From Selaginella moellendorffii (Eukaryota > Streptophyta > Lycopodiopsida > Selaginellales > Selaginellaceae), in the NCBI RefSeq assembly GCF_000143415.4, contig NW_003314272.1:1372374-1436373 (forward strand): DNA of 64,000 nucleotides, in the 5' to 3' direction. A program made the position numbers and the translations under genes. The notes beneath the pieces are model-generated. The model was not told where the DNA came from, did no database searches, and saw nothing but the letters and a program-made list of their open reading frames with translations. Positions 31,595 to 43,387 of this stretch are shown here, piece by piece; within the stretch, counting starts at the first letter, position 1; every line of letters starts with the position of its first letter.

Positions 31595-32699
31595 TGTAAG
31601 CGACTAAATTTTCCATTCTACTTTAGTCACTTAACCACACCTCCGACCACTTGGAGGAGTCTCATTCACAACCTCCATCAATCCAATTCAGGACTTGGGA
31701 CTTGCTAGCCCCAAGAATGGCATCCATGCCACTCCACACTTGCACCTAGTCCAAGTGCTCCACGTGTCCGGTCCTGAGACCGACACCCCAAAGGTACCAC
31801 TGACATCTCGGCCCGTTACGCTAAGGCCATGCCCATTCACCTTTGCTGCACTAGTGGTTCAACACCACTTGCATCACCACCTCGTCTCTCCAAGACTGGG
31901 CCATGTGTCCACGAGGGGTCATCCTGGATCCACTCCTTAGCATCCTTAGGATGCCCACAGACCTGGGGAATTGCCTTCCCCAAAGTCCCTTTGTCAGTTC
32001 CTACCAAGTCCCTTTCTGCCCCTGGCCGTGTTTGCCAACACTGCCACTGGATCGAGGCCCACAGGCCCGACCCCTAAGTCCCACGGTCCTCTGGGACTTC
32101 CTCACCACATGACTGTGTCCTTGGTCACTACCCCAGAGGACTGCTCCTCTTCCTTTCCACAGTCTGGGCCTTTGGGACAACATTTCGGAACACCGTGGCC
32201 TTACGCGAGCCACCTGGGTACTCTCCCCACCTATCGCCTTTAGGTGCTCTAGCCATGGGCTTAGAGCGAGGTTCCGTTGAGCCACGCCTGGTATCCAAGT
32301 AGGTAGTGCCACCCACACTTGGACTGGGAGCATCGGCCAGTCGATCTCCCGGGGGAACTAGAGCCGGCTCTTGAACACTTCACCAAGCTACCCCGCTTGT
32401 CGGTCTGTGTTCACTCTAGTCTTGGACTTCCCAGTGGGCAGCTCATCACCCAACACTGGGTCTGGCCTTCCTGGGCCAAACTGGCCTTTCCTGGCCAAAC
32501 TGGCTCCACTGCAGTCCTCCCCCTTACTATACTTTTGGAGCTCACCAAACCCCCCAGGGTCTGGGAGACGAACGCTTTGGGCTTTCACCCTCTCAGGCTC
32601 CGGACTCGGACTCGGACTCGGACTCGGACTCGGATTCGGACTCGGACTCGGGCTTGGGCTTGGTCTCGGCCTCGGCCTCGGTCTCGGTCTCGGTCCCGA

Positions 32700-32731
<32 letters not shown>

Positions 32732-33417
32732 CCGGTCTCGGTCTCAACTTCGGACTCCATCTCGGACTCCATCTCGGACTCCATCTCGGGTCCATCTCGG
32801 GTCCATCTCGGACTCCATCTCGGACTCCATCTCGGGTCCATCTCGGACTCCATCTCGGACTCCATTTCGGGTCCATCTCGGGTCCACCTCGGACTCCATC
32901 TCGGACTCCATCTCGGACTCCATCTCGGGTCCATCTCAGACTCCACCTCGGACTCCAACTCGGGTCCATCTCGGGTCCACCTCGGACTCCACTTCGGACT
33001 CCATCTCGGGTCCATCTCGGGTCCACCTCGGACTCCACTTCGGACTCCATCTCGGACTCCATCTCGGGTCCATCTCGGACTCCACTTCGGACTTCAACTT
33101 GGGTCCATCTCGGACTCCACTTCGGACTCCAACTCGGGTCCATCTCGGACTCCACTTTGGACTCCAACTCGAGTCCATCTCGGACACTCCCACATGTCAT
33201 GTGTTGGTCCTTTTGGGTCCCTTTTTGGAGCCTCGCTTTTTGCTCGCTTCGTGCTCGTTCCTCGAGCCCTTCTTTGGGAGTTCCACTCCCGCTCTTGACT
33301 TTTCAAGTCGGAGCTTTTGGTCCAAACGTGTTACGCTCGTTTGGCTCTCGCTTCAGCCACTACCACGTGGCACCCTTTCCGGCTCCACTTTAGGGCCTAG
33401 GGATTTTGTGTCTCACA
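31595..33417 (-). repeat. LTR of the LARD-like element (3' LTR by orientation)
   Basis: 1823 bp, starting TGTAAGCGACTAAATT and ending TTTTGTGTCTCACA on the plus strand. About one third of it is the hexamer/12-mer repeat at 32593-33186. It has no coding function; long open frames across it come only from the repeats. Confidence 0.92.
32593..33186. repeat. hexamer and 12-mer repeat array inside the LTR
   Basis: A run of CGGACT hexamers, then CGGTCT/CGGCCT variants, then about 35 units built on CGGACTCCATCT with CGGGTCCATCT and CGGACTCCACTT variants. All unit lengths are multiples of six or near it, so every frame stays open (poly Arg-Thr, Gly-Leu or Ser-Glu). The copy in the other LTR (38473-39090) is 30 bp longer, all in the CGGACT run. 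Confidence 0.92.
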
Positions 33418-36400
33418 ACTCCACCACCCATAGACGAAGTTCGATGTCCTCATCGAACGGTAAACCCTTTCATAAAGTAACACCCACACGTGTTACCATT
33501 TCCATCCTTGGCACCTAGCCAATCTTTGTCTATGGTTTGACACCAAAGGCTCACCATGCCTTGTCCATCCTTTAAGGAGCGTAGTCTCTCCAACTTAGAG
33601 ACTGATTGGACCACATGTAATGGTTCATCCTTTTATTGGTTTAGTTCTCGCTAAACCTCTTAGAGACCCTTCTCTAAGTCAATCCCACTACTCCTTCTCG
33701 AGTAGTCTCAATTTCCATCGATATAACCTTTGCACTTTGGAACTTTGAATTTTTGACTTCTTAGAGTCAATTTCCTAGGTGTCTCCGACACCTTGCCTTG
33801 CACCTTTTGTGCAACTCCACTTCCCATCCTAGGAAGTTCTCTACTCGAGGGCACCATCATCCTCTCTTCTATTTCGTGCCAAAGTTCCAGTTATCATACT
33901 TTGTGCTAGGGCTGTTCATGGCCCTATCATTTGGCTACCTTACCGCTCCCTCCCTTGGAGCTTCCACTTTCGCCAAACCGGAGCATTTCGGAATCCCTCC
34001 TTGGAAACACACTTCCTTTCCCGCAACTTGTTAGCGTCCAAGACATTAGTGTTCCTCGCCTAACTTTGTCACTTGGATTCCCCCCAAGGGATTCCACAGC
34101 CCTATCTTGGCCACTCATCTTTTGCTCCTATCCGTTGATTGTTGCACCAAGCAACATCGAATCTCTACCTCCCTCCTTGAGGTATTGTTTCGGTTCCATA
34201 GCAAAGACTCTTCTTTGCCAAGTCCGGAGGATGTTCACCCCTAGTACGTCTCTTTAGCATCTTCTGCTATGGGCTCTATCCACGGCCCAACTTTGTGACC
34301 CTCCCATGGGTCTTTTATAGAGACTACTTTCCTCGGACTCACTATGCCATCTCACGGACATAGTTTATTTCCCTTAGGTGCTCTTCCCACTTGGTCATCA
34401 CGACCAAGCCACATCACCTTAAACAGTTCAATCTCAACATTTTGAACCAGGAACTTCATTCCTTAGCCAACCAAGGACCTTGTCCTTATCTGGCCATAAG
34501 ATCACTTAGTGATCTCACCTTGGCACCTTAACAGAGTTGCCAAGAGGTACTTGGTCTTCTAGACCTCCAAGTTGTTGACTATAACCCCGGGGGCATCCCC
34601 CACACTTGGCGGTGCACCCAAGCTAGCCCTTACGGCCAAGGGTTCATAGCAACTGAGATTAGGTGTCCCCATCTCACTCACCACGACCTTAGTGCCACTT
34701 GCACCAAAGTGTTCAAGTTAGATATGCTGAGCTTTCACACTAAGCAATCTAACCGTGCATCACGACTCCGAGGCATCCCTCGCTTGGCGGTGTGCCCAAA
34801 CCAGTCTCCCCACTGAGAGTCCATGACCACCGAAATATGAGTGTCCTCATATTCCAAACCATCACCACGCCCTAGTGATTTGGGACTCGAACCCAAGCAC
34901 TAGAGGGTCGGGATTCGAACCCAACCTCCGTATATGCATCTACGGACGGCATCACACTAGATGCCTTGCGTGACTCCCCACGCCGGTGCACCAACTTATT
35001 TTTTAAAGCGCGCTACAGATCACAGCTTAGGAACCTAGTTCCTCCACACTGCCAAGTCCTCTCACTTGACATGTCGGTGATCATGCATGGACTCCTCCAT
35101 GCTCGGCCCCATGGCCCACCCTTTTTGAAGTTATCACCTTCAACTAGGGTCTTTGTTCCCCCGACGTGCCAATCTCACTTGGCAAGTTCTCCGACCATTG
35201 TAACATGGTTCCTGCATAAGCGTGAAAGTCCTTGACCATCGACTTTCGTTCAAAGCCCTCTCTTTGAATACTCGGGAACTACTTCCCTAACCTTGATAAC
35301 CTTGCCTCATGGCAAGCTTCAAGACCACGCTTCTACTGCGCCACTCTGATTTCGCGCGTTCCATGAACCATTTACACTTGGCCTTTCTAGGTACTACGCT
35401 ACCTAGAATCGTCTTTGGGAACCTTGAAGGAACTCTGTCCCTCAACTTGCTAAGGCCTCCCCTTTCGCAAGCTTTATAGTTGCCATATAGTCTAACATGG
35501 ATAATTCCATATTTTAGACTCTCTATGGCATCACGGTTGCTAGCAACAACATCCTCGAGCACCCTCTTGATTCTCCACTCCCAGCTGGCATAACCAACCT
35601 TGGTTATGCCCTTTGATTCCTATGGTTCGGTTCTATCCCCTTACTTCTTGCTTTTTGGCTTCACACCTTTCCTTTGGTCATTCTCCTCCAGACCAGGAGG
35701 ATAGCTTTGCACTTTCTATCATGCCTTAGCAAGTATTCTTAGGGATGAACCTACCCAATAGCCTAGGGAGTGGTTCCTCAATCCGGGTATGCTCACCTTA
35801 TAATCCAACACACTAGGATTACATTGTTGCTTATGGGCCTTTACATGCCCATCACTAGCCTTGCCAAAATTCCATTTTTGGCTTTGTCCAACTCGGGTAG
35901 ACAGTCCTCTCCTGTCTCCGCAACCTTGGACATTTGGATAGCACCTTCTATCCATCATTCGCTAGGGACTTAGTCCCTTGGGCTTTATCCATTGCCCTCG
36001 CGACATCAAACACCACCTCTTGGTGTTCTAGAGTGTTCGGGTGTCCCAATGATGGCTTTCTTGACAATGAGTATTTCCTTTTATGACATTGACTTACTAT
36101 ATCGCAACATAAGCAACTTATCCCCCGTAAGGGGCTATCCGACTTCCCTATGCTAGAAGTCTTGGGTAGCTACCTTCTACCCGTTTAACCAGTTATTTTG
36201 CACCTCTTGCTTAGTTGCCTCATAGTTGTCAAGTCCTACAACTCATTGCTTGGTGCTTTCACACCTCCATCATTATCTGGGTCACCACACTCCAACTGCA
36301 TGCTCTGCAGCTTAGGCTATGCCATTCCCATTCCAATTGGGATTCCTTTGGCAAGGGGTTCTCATGAACCCACCAACATAGCCTCAAGGTATCACACCTT

Positions 36401-37468
36401 GGCACATTTGGTGTCTCCACACCATCAGCTCCACGAGCCTACCTCTATGACACTTCCCCTTCGTGTTTAAGTCTTTGCCAAGACCAACACCGCTCTTTCT
36501 CATGCTAACCATCCGTTAGCACTACACCATAGAGGTCACACACAACTTTGTGTCAAAGTTGTTTTCTTCTGGGAACACCTTTCCCATAACTTTAGCATGG
36601 CATATTTTGCCATCGATGAGATACCCTCCGTTCTCATCCTTGGATCCTATGATCCCCCCCCATCCTTTGTGGGGTACAACACACCTCAGTCCAAATGCTT
36701 CCATCAGTCCTTTTAGGACCATCCGTTGACTCTACTTGAGTCATCCAGCAGTTTTGGACTTGGTTAATCCACAGACCCGTAAGGTCCTACTTGTGAGGCA
36801 CTAGCTCACTGGAATACACTTCTTGCATTCCTGTCCTACTCAAAAGGACTATTTTCACAAGTGTTACTCCAACACTTGATTTTGTTCTCTGGGGGCAACC
36901 TTTGCCCCTTAGGACTACTTGTCCATGTGATGAGAACACCAACTCATCCACTTAATACACCCCCAACTCCTTGGGTTGTTCCAGCATTTATTAGAGGTAG
37001 CCTCGGCTACCTTTTCAAGGACTTGAGTCCTCTTCCGTATTTGACCTCCCACGGTCATTACTTCTGGTCTCACATTCATGAGCACCAACCTCAACTATAT
37101 GAGGAAAATCTTGTGACTCCTTTATTGCTTTGGAGTCTTTATCTTTCCCGTGATCCCAACTGTAATTGTTTACCACAACTACATTAGCCAATTTGCTAAG
37201 TCAAACGCTCATCTGGATCACATCCTCAACTCTTTGAGGAAAACCATATACTGTTCCCAAGATCCCAAAGTCGTTCCATTATTGGCCCCTTTTCTATCCA
37301 CCACCTTGTCTACAAGTTCACACATGAGCTGTAATGGAGAGCCATGTCTTCCCGACTTGCTACTCCTCAAGGATAGGCCCACTCCTCGGACCTTCCGATG
37401 CCAACACTAGTGGTGATATACTTGAGCACCAATAAAAGTCGGACTAAGGAACAGCTCCGATACCAAAT
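33418..37468. other. interior of the LARD-like element, non-coding
   Basis: 4.05 kb with no frame resembling gag or pol on either strand; open frames are short (under about 110 codons) and have no recognisable domain. A CTTGGCGGTG(C/T)(A/G)CCC motif occurs twice (about 34598 and 34783). It is presumably template for packaging rather than coding. Confidence 0.7.
37454..37465 (-). promoter_or_regulatory. primer binding site of the LARD-like element
   Basis: On the minus strand TGGTATCGGAGC, three bases inside the LTR. It matches the complement of initiator tRNA-Met with one change, and equals the site of the copia element at 14999. Confidence 0.8.
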
Positions 37469-38603
37469 TGTAAGCGACTAAATTTTCCATTCTACTTTAG
37501 TCACTTAACCACACCTCCGACCACTTGGAGGAGTCTCATTCACAACCTCCATCAATCCAATTCAGGACTTGGGACTTGCTAGCCCCAAGAATGGCATCCA
37601 TGCCACTCCACACTTGCACCTGGTCCAAGTGCTCCACGTGTCCGGTCCTGAGACCGACACCCCAAAGGTACCACTGACATCTCGGCCCGTTACGCTAAGG
37701 CCATGCCCATTCACCTTTGCTGCACTAGTGGTTCAACACCACTTGCATCACCACCTCGTCTCTCCAAGACTGGGCCATGTGTCCACGAGGGGTCATCCTG
37801 GATCCACTCCTTAGCATCCTTAGGATGCCCACAGACCTGGGGAATTGCCTTCCCCAAAGTCCCTTTGTCAGTTCCTACCAAGTCCCTTTCTGCCCCTGGC
37901 CGTGTTTGCCAACACTGCCACTGGATCGAGGCCCACAGGCCCGACCCCTAAGTCCCACGGTCCTCTGGGACTTCCTCACCACATGACTGTGTCCTTGGTC
38001 ACTACCCCAGAGGACTGCTCCTCTTCCTTTCCACAGTCTGGGCCTTTGGGACAACATTTCGGAACACCGTGGCCTTACGCGAGCCACCTGGGTACTCTCC
38101 CCACCTATCGCCTTTAGGTGCTCTAGCCATGGGCTTAGAGCGAGGTTCCGTTGAGCCACGCCTGGTATCCAAGTAGGTAGTGCCACCCACACTTGGACTG
38201 GGAGCATCGGCCAGTCGATCTCCCGGGGGAACTAGAGCCGGCTCTTGAACACTTCACCAAGCTACCCCGCTTGTCGGTCTGTGTTCACTCTAGTCTTGGA
38301 CTTCCCAGTGGGCAGCTCATCACCCAACACTGGGTCTGGCCTTCCTGGGCCAAACTGGCCTTTCCTGGCCAAACTGGCTCCACTGCAGTCCTCCCCCTTA
38401 CTATACTTTTGGAGCTCACCAAACCCCCCAGGGTCTGGGAGACGAACGCTTTGGGCTTTCACCCTCTCAGGCTCCGGACTCGGACTCGGACTCGGACTCG
38501 GACTCGGACTCGGACTCGGACTCGGACTCGGACTCGGACTCGGACTCGGACTCGGGCTCGGGCTTGGTCTCGGCCTCGGCCTCGGTCTCGGTCTCGGTCC
38601 CGA

Positions 38604-38635
<32 letters not shown>

Positions 38636-39321
38636 CCGGTCTCGGTCTCGACTTCGGACTCCATCTCGGACTCCATCTCGGACTCTATCTCGGGTCCATC
38701 TCGGGTCCATCTCGGACTCCATCTCGGACTCCATCTCGGGTCCATCTCGGACTCCATCTCGGACTCCATTTCGGGTCCATCTCGGGTCCACCTCGGACTC
38801 CATCTCGGACTCCATCTCGGACTCCATCTCGGGTCCATCTCGGACTCCACCTCGGACTCCAACTCGGGTCCATCTCGGGTCCACCTCGGACTCCACTTCG
38901 GACTCCATCTCGGGTCCATCTCGGGTCCACCTCGGACTCCACTTCGGACTCCATCTCGGACTCCATCTCGGGTCCATCTCAGACTCCACTTCGGACTTCA
39001 ACTTGGGTCCATCTCGGACTCCACTTCGGACTCCAACTCGGGTCCATCTCGGACTCCACTTTGGACTCCAACTCGAGTCCATCTCGGACACTCCCACATG
39101 TCATGTGTTGGTCCTTTTGGGTCCCTTTTTGGAGCCTCGCTTTTTGCTCGCTTCGTGCTCGTTCCTCGAGCCCTTCTTTGGGAGTTCCACTCCCGCTCTT
39201 GACTTTTCAAGTCGGAGCTTTTGGTCCAAACGTGTTACGCTCGTTTGGCTCTCGCTTCAGCCACTACCACGTGGCACCCTTTCCGGCTCCACTTTGGGGC
39301 CTAGGGATTTTGTGTCTCACA
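37469..39321 (-). repeat. LTR of the LARD-like element (5' LTR by orientation)
   Basis: 1853 bp, nearly identical to 31595-33417. The difference in length is five extra CGGACT hexamers. Single-base differences are rare (for example CACCTGGTCC versus CACCTAGTCC, CTTTGGGGCC versus CTTTAGGGCC). Confidence 0.92.
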
Positions 39322-39326
39322 GCAGC
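39322..39326. repeat. target-site duplication GCAGC (right)
   Basis: Partner of 31590-31594. Confidence 0.9.
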
Positions 39327-39941
39327 GAGAAGTGGAAGAGGCGACGTCTCATAACGTTGTGCCAAGTGAAGAGCATCATCAAGGGTGGCAGGAGCAAGTG
39401 CATGCACAAGTCCGACAAGATCTTGACGAAGTGCTGGCCACAAGATTCCTAGCTTGATCCGCTCCGACATATTTGGCTCCGCACGAAGCAAAAGACTTCG
39501 GAAACGAATGCCAAATTGCATCACCGACTCAAATGGCCCTTGGCGAAGACGATGCAATTGTTGGAAAGCATCATCACAATCATCGGCATGTCCGAAGGCG
39601 CGTTTGAAGACGTCTAGGAGAACACTCCAATCCCCACGAATGGCTGCGCTTAAACCATTGTACCATTGCAACGCCGTCCCTTGGAGACACGTGGGAAACT
39701 CACGCAACCGTCGAGCATCATCCCAAGAATGATATGTGGCAATCACCGTGAAGTGATCAAACCAATGGTATACATCATCCCCAGGATTCCCACGAAAGAA
39801 CTCCGGCCGAACGCGAGGATTGGCACCAAGAGCAGGAGGAGTTGGACCACGTGCCATGAATGCCACCATCAATTGAGTTTGGTTGTTCAATTGCAAACAC
39901 ATAGCATCAAGCAATTGGACCAATTGCTGCTCACAATGCAA
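39327..39941 (-). pseudogene. gypsy 1 gag, N-terminal and central part
   Basis: Reads EQQLVQLLDAMCLQLNNQTQ, RPEFFRGNPGDDVYHWFDHF, CLQGTALQWYNGLSAAIRGD and RIKLGILWPALRQDLVGLVH, matching gypsy 2. The start codon is lost: about 90 nt present in gypsy 2 (including the ATG of MADPQSPP) are missing just upstream, probably by recombination between short leader repeats containing AGATCTA. Confidence 0.88.
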
Positions 39942-40087
39942 AAAGTTAGATCTAAACCAAAATCCTGAAAGGAAAGAACAAAAAGAAGGAAATGGAAAAA
40001 ATTAGATCTAGACAATGCAAAAGCTAGATCTAAACCAAAATCCCAAATCTAAGCACTCCTCAAGGACAATCCCCTCGACTCCACCAA

Positions 40088-40262
40088 TGTGAGTGCTTGG
40101 AATATGGAAAGGGAATATAGAAATGTGCATATCAATTAGCCCAAAAACCTTAGCTTATATATAAGAGCGAGTGGTCCAGATTGAAACCAATTCGACGGCT
40201 ACCAAAATCCCACTACACTAATATTAATATACGGCATCGTAACCGTACACTTGGCCCTCTCA
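40088..40262 (-). repeat. gypsy 1 LTR (5' LTR relative to its genes)
   Basis: 175 bp matching 27630-27804 with about ten differences, so this insertion is not very recent. Ends CTCTCA instead of CTCACA. Next to it inside, TGGTGGAGTCGAGGGG on the minus strand is a possible primer binding site. Confidence 0.88.
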
Positions 40263-40529
40263 TTTATTTTAATTTTACCATAAATACGTTTAAAAGAATA
40301 AAAGCTATAAATACCTTTCTTGTTTTTAGGAATTTATAATATAAGATAAAAAAAAGTTTCATAGGAGTTGGGTGAATATTATTACTAAATAATTTGAATA
40401 GCTATACTAAAAACAATTAAACCTAAATATTGTAATTGTGGTTGGAAATAAAACTAAAATTTTAACAACTGAAATGAAAATTGAATTGTGTTTTTTGAGA
40501 ATATTGCTAGAAAAACAAATAGTTCGTTC
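40263..40529 (-). repeat. AT-rich dispersed repeat R2', middle part
   Basis: Reverse complement of about 61555-61800 (shared strings CTAAAAACAATT, TGTGGTTGGAAAT). Continues the repeat interrupted at 27629 and is interrupted again at 40530. Confidence 0.8.
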
Positions 40530-40703
40530 TGTGAGTGCATGGAATATGGAAAGGGAATACAGAAATGTGCATATCAATTAGCCCAAAAACCTTAGCTTAT
40601 ATACAGGAGCGAGTGGTGCGGATTGAAACCAATCTGACGGCTACCAAAATCCACTACGCTAATATTAGTATATGGCATCGTAGCCATACACTTGGCCCTC
40701 ACA
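40530..40703 (-). repeat. gypsy 2 LTR (3' LTR relative to its genes)
   Basis: 174 bp, TGTGAGTGCATGG to GGCCCTCACA, differing from 45366-45539 at about six positions. The polypurine tract AGAGGAGGGGATGA (minus) lies at 40704-40718. Confidence 0.9.
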
Positions 40704-40735
40704 TCATCCCCTCCTCTCGGAATAATGGAAGGCCG

Positions 40736-42001
40736 TCAGGGTTCTCTTGTAGATGGGTCGGGATTTGGAGGAACGTCAGGAGGAGGCATTGGTGGATCTG
40801 TAGACGGTATTAACTGCTCCTGATCCCTTTGTATGAAGCGTTTTAACCGCTGCATATGCACAATCTCCGAAGGATCGGTCTGCTGAACGTCATGCCGAAC
40901 CTCATAAAGTTGTGGTCCAACTTGCCACAACACCCGATACGGTCCTTTCCACTGCGCAAGGAGCCCCTTAGATAAACCACGTACCGTAAGATGGGGAAAA
41001 CGGACTAACACTAAATCATCCACTTTGTACTCCGCTGGTGGACAATGATGGGAATTGTAGCGCCGTTGTTGTCCCACTTGTACGCGGCCTAAGTGTTCAG
41101 CAGACTCTGCTCGGACAAGTGGAAGAATGCTTGTCAAATATTAATCCCATGACCTAGCATCAGGAGCTCGTGGCAATCGCAAAGGTAAACCCAGCTCTGT
41201 TGGTAATATTGGATCATGACCATATAGGAGTTTATATGGTGAAGCACCAACAGAACTCTGCACCCCTGTAACATATGCATACCGAAGAGACGGCAAATAA
41301 CCATCCCAATCCGAATGCTGAAAGTTCACATACTTCGCAATCATCCCTTTGAATGTCCGAACGAGTCGTTCCACCAGACCGTCTGATTGTGGATGATAAG
41401 CACTCGTGAAAGTGTGGCATATCCCCAACCGAGACGTCAAAACATGAAATGCCTCAGCCATAAATGCAGGACCATTATCCGAAAGAATCCGCTCTGGACA
41501 AGAATGCTGGAACACTACTCGATTGAGGAGGAAGTATCCAACAGCAGTTGCCGAGGCGCTAGCAAGAGCACAAACTTCCACCCAATGAGTCAAGTAGTCA
41601 GAAGCAATAATAACATACTCATTGCCAGCAGTCGACCGTGGAAAAGGTCCCATAAGATCAAATGCCACCAACTCAAACGGACGGGAAACTGCAATTGACT
41701 CCAACCGTCCTTCCGTAGCACGAGGGGGAGTATTACGAGCTTGGCACCAAACGCAGCTACGCACATACCGAATAATATCACGTCGCATCTCCGGCCAATA
41801 GAAAGACCTGTGCAATTTCTCGGTGACACGACGGTGTCCCATATGCCCACCTAGAATAGGAGAATCATGGTAGGCATGGAGAAACCGCGGAATAAACACC
41901 AAAGGCACCACCAGCCGTAAATGAGCATCAGGATCCGTCCCCACAAAATAAAGAAGGCCATCTTCAAAGCGATATTGAGAATGTAAATGCCGAAAAGGCA
42001 A
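40736..42001 (-). pseudogene. gypsy 2 integrase
   Basis: HHCC region (GGHMGHRRVTEKLHR ... CVWCQARN) continuous with the core (AFDLMGPF, SDNGPAF, SDGLVERLVRTFK) and, after a stop in RSWD-YLTSIL (about 41140; CAG to TAA), the C-terminal domain with WKGPYRVLWQVGPQ. The frame is better kept than in gypsy 1. Confidence 0.9.
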
Positions 42002-42037
42002 GTCATCAGCAAGTGATGCAGGATTCTCAAACCCATC

Positions 42038-43369
42038 TCAAAGCCTTCGAATCCATGGCTCAATCTTTTGAGCCTCGCGAACCTCATCCAGAGAAGGTAG
42101 ATCTTGCTCTACGCCCTGTGGACACTGAACGTCAAGGACAGCAACCGCCGACGGCACAGAATCCTCATCTAGAAAATCCACAGATGCTGGAACAACAGGT
42201 TCATCAGAAACATGAGAAGTGAGTGGAGAAGGAAGAGGAGCTCGAGAAAGGGCATCAGCATCAGCCATAGAATTCCCTGGGGGATGAACAACATCGAAAT
42301 CATATATCTGAAGCTTCAAAGCCCATCGAGCCGTACAACCAACCAGGTTCTTCCGCTTCAATAATGAAGTAACAGCAGCATGGTCACCTTCAAGTAACGT
42401 CCGAGAACCATGTAGATAGGCATGAAGTTTCTCGAAACCCCAGACTGCTGCTAAACACTCCTTCTCCGTCGTGGAGTAGTTCATCTCCGCTGGTTGTAAT
42501 GTACAGCTTATGTATGCAATGGGATGGCGCTGACCAGGCACACTCGAGCTCTCTTGCATCAACACACCTCCAAGACCAATGTCAGAAGCATCCACGCGCA
42601 AAATAAAAGGTCGAGTGTAGTCAGGATATGCCAAAACCGGAGGAGTCGTCAATAGCTCTTTGAGATTCACGAACGCCCGCTCACAATCGGGAGACCAAAT
42701 GAAAGATGACGTTGATGACTTCAGCAATGCTCGCAATGGTATAGTGCGATCAGAAAGATGATTCACAAAACGACCGAGATACTGCACCTTACCCAAAAAA
42801 TGCTGCACATCATTCACACACTTCGGAGTAAGGAACTTTAGAACAGCCACAAGTTTGTCAGGATCAACTTGCAAAGCCTCACGAGAAATACGGTACCCAA
42901 GATAAGTTGTGTCCTTGGACCCAAACACGCACTTCGACCGCTTCAGCTTTAAACCAACGTCGCGTAGCCGATCCAACACTTTACAAACATCACGAACATG
43001 CTCCTCCCACGTCCCCTCCGAGTGGATCAAGACATCATCAATGAAGTCAGCCGTCACCTCCGGCATATCGCAAAGAACCTTGTCCATCATCCGCTGAAAA
43101 GTTGCTGGAGCATTGTTCAAACCAAACGGCATCACCAAAAACTTGTACAAACCAAATGGTGTACGAAAAGCAGTCTTAGGAATATCGTCTTCAGCCATCG
43201 GTACTTGCCAATACCCAGAAGCAAGATCTAGCTTGGTGAACCAACGACTTCGCCCCAGACGATCCAAGAGATCAGCAGTGTGAGGAAGAGGGTACACGTC
43301 CGGGATCGTCACTTCATTTAACGGACGATAGTCGATGCAGAAACGAATACTCCCATTAGGCTTCGTCAC
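42038..43369 (-). pseudogene. gypsy 2 reverse transcriptase, RNase H and linker
   Basis: A 443-codon frame with RFCIDYRPLNEVTIPDVYPL, LDLASGYWQVPM, FGLNNAPATFQRMMDKVL, catalytic FIDDVLIHS, RNase H FILRVDASDIGLGGVLMQ and ALSRAPLPS. A stop replaces Trp just upstream (RSP-ACEPHL, about 43388) and Arg-to-stop ends the linker after PWIRRL (about 42040). Confidence 0.9.
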
Positions 43370-43387
43370 AAGATGAGGTTCACATGC

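Larger units (their letters stand above)
31595..39321 (-). mobile_element. non-autonomous large LTR element (LARD-like), nested in gypsy 1 gag
   Basis: Direct repeats of 1.82 and 1.85 kb (31595-33417 and 37469-39321) with TG...CA ends flank a 4.05-kb interior without gag, protease, RT or integrase. The insertion is flanked by a perfect 5-bp target duplication GCAGC (31590-31594 and 39322-39326), and removing it restores the gag sequence seen in gypsy 2 (44480-44500). A tRNA-Met primer site on the minus strand (37454-37465) and a purine-rich stretch next to the other LTR (33418-33435) set the orientation as minus. It must use enzymes from another LTR element. The two LTRs differ by few bases apart from repeat length, so it is younger than its host. 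Confidence 0.92.
27630..40262 (-). mobile_element. Ty3/gypsy retrotransposon 1, short LTRs, with nested element
   Basis: LTRs are at 27630-27804 and 40088-40262 (175 bp each, TGTGAG...; left LTR ends CTCACA, right LTR ends CTCTCA). Coding is on the minus strand in the order gag, protease, RT, RNase H, integrase, which defines Ty3/gypsy. Without the nested 7.7-kb element it is about 4.9 kb. It sits in the inverted AT repeat; the uninterrupted site is visible in reverse at about 61795-61815 (TTAAATTAGCTTACTTTTTC). The expected right-hand target duplication is not visible, so that end has mutated or lost bases. Several in-frame stops and lost gag start make it inactive. Confidence 0.92.

Noticed and set aside
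32593-33186. CGGACT/CGGTCT repeats as telomere-like or CRISPR-like array
   Set aside because: Plant telomere repeat is TTTAGGG; units here are continuous without unique spacers and lie within an LTR.
32319-33518. A 399-codon frame (and a 419-codon one at 38193-39452) on the plus strand
   Set aside because: It runs through the hexamer/12-mer array of an LTR, is mirrored by equally long frames in other frames and on the other strand, and has no domain. It is a repeat artefact.
33418-37468. A possible gag or gene in the interior of the large nested element
   Set aside because: All frames are short and none has zinc knuckle, protease, RT or integrase motifs on either strand.
37569-38240. Identical small plus-strand frames repeated at 31695-32333 and 37569-38207 as a duplicated gene family
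   Set aside because: They are identical only because both are inside the two LTRs of one element; no domain is present.
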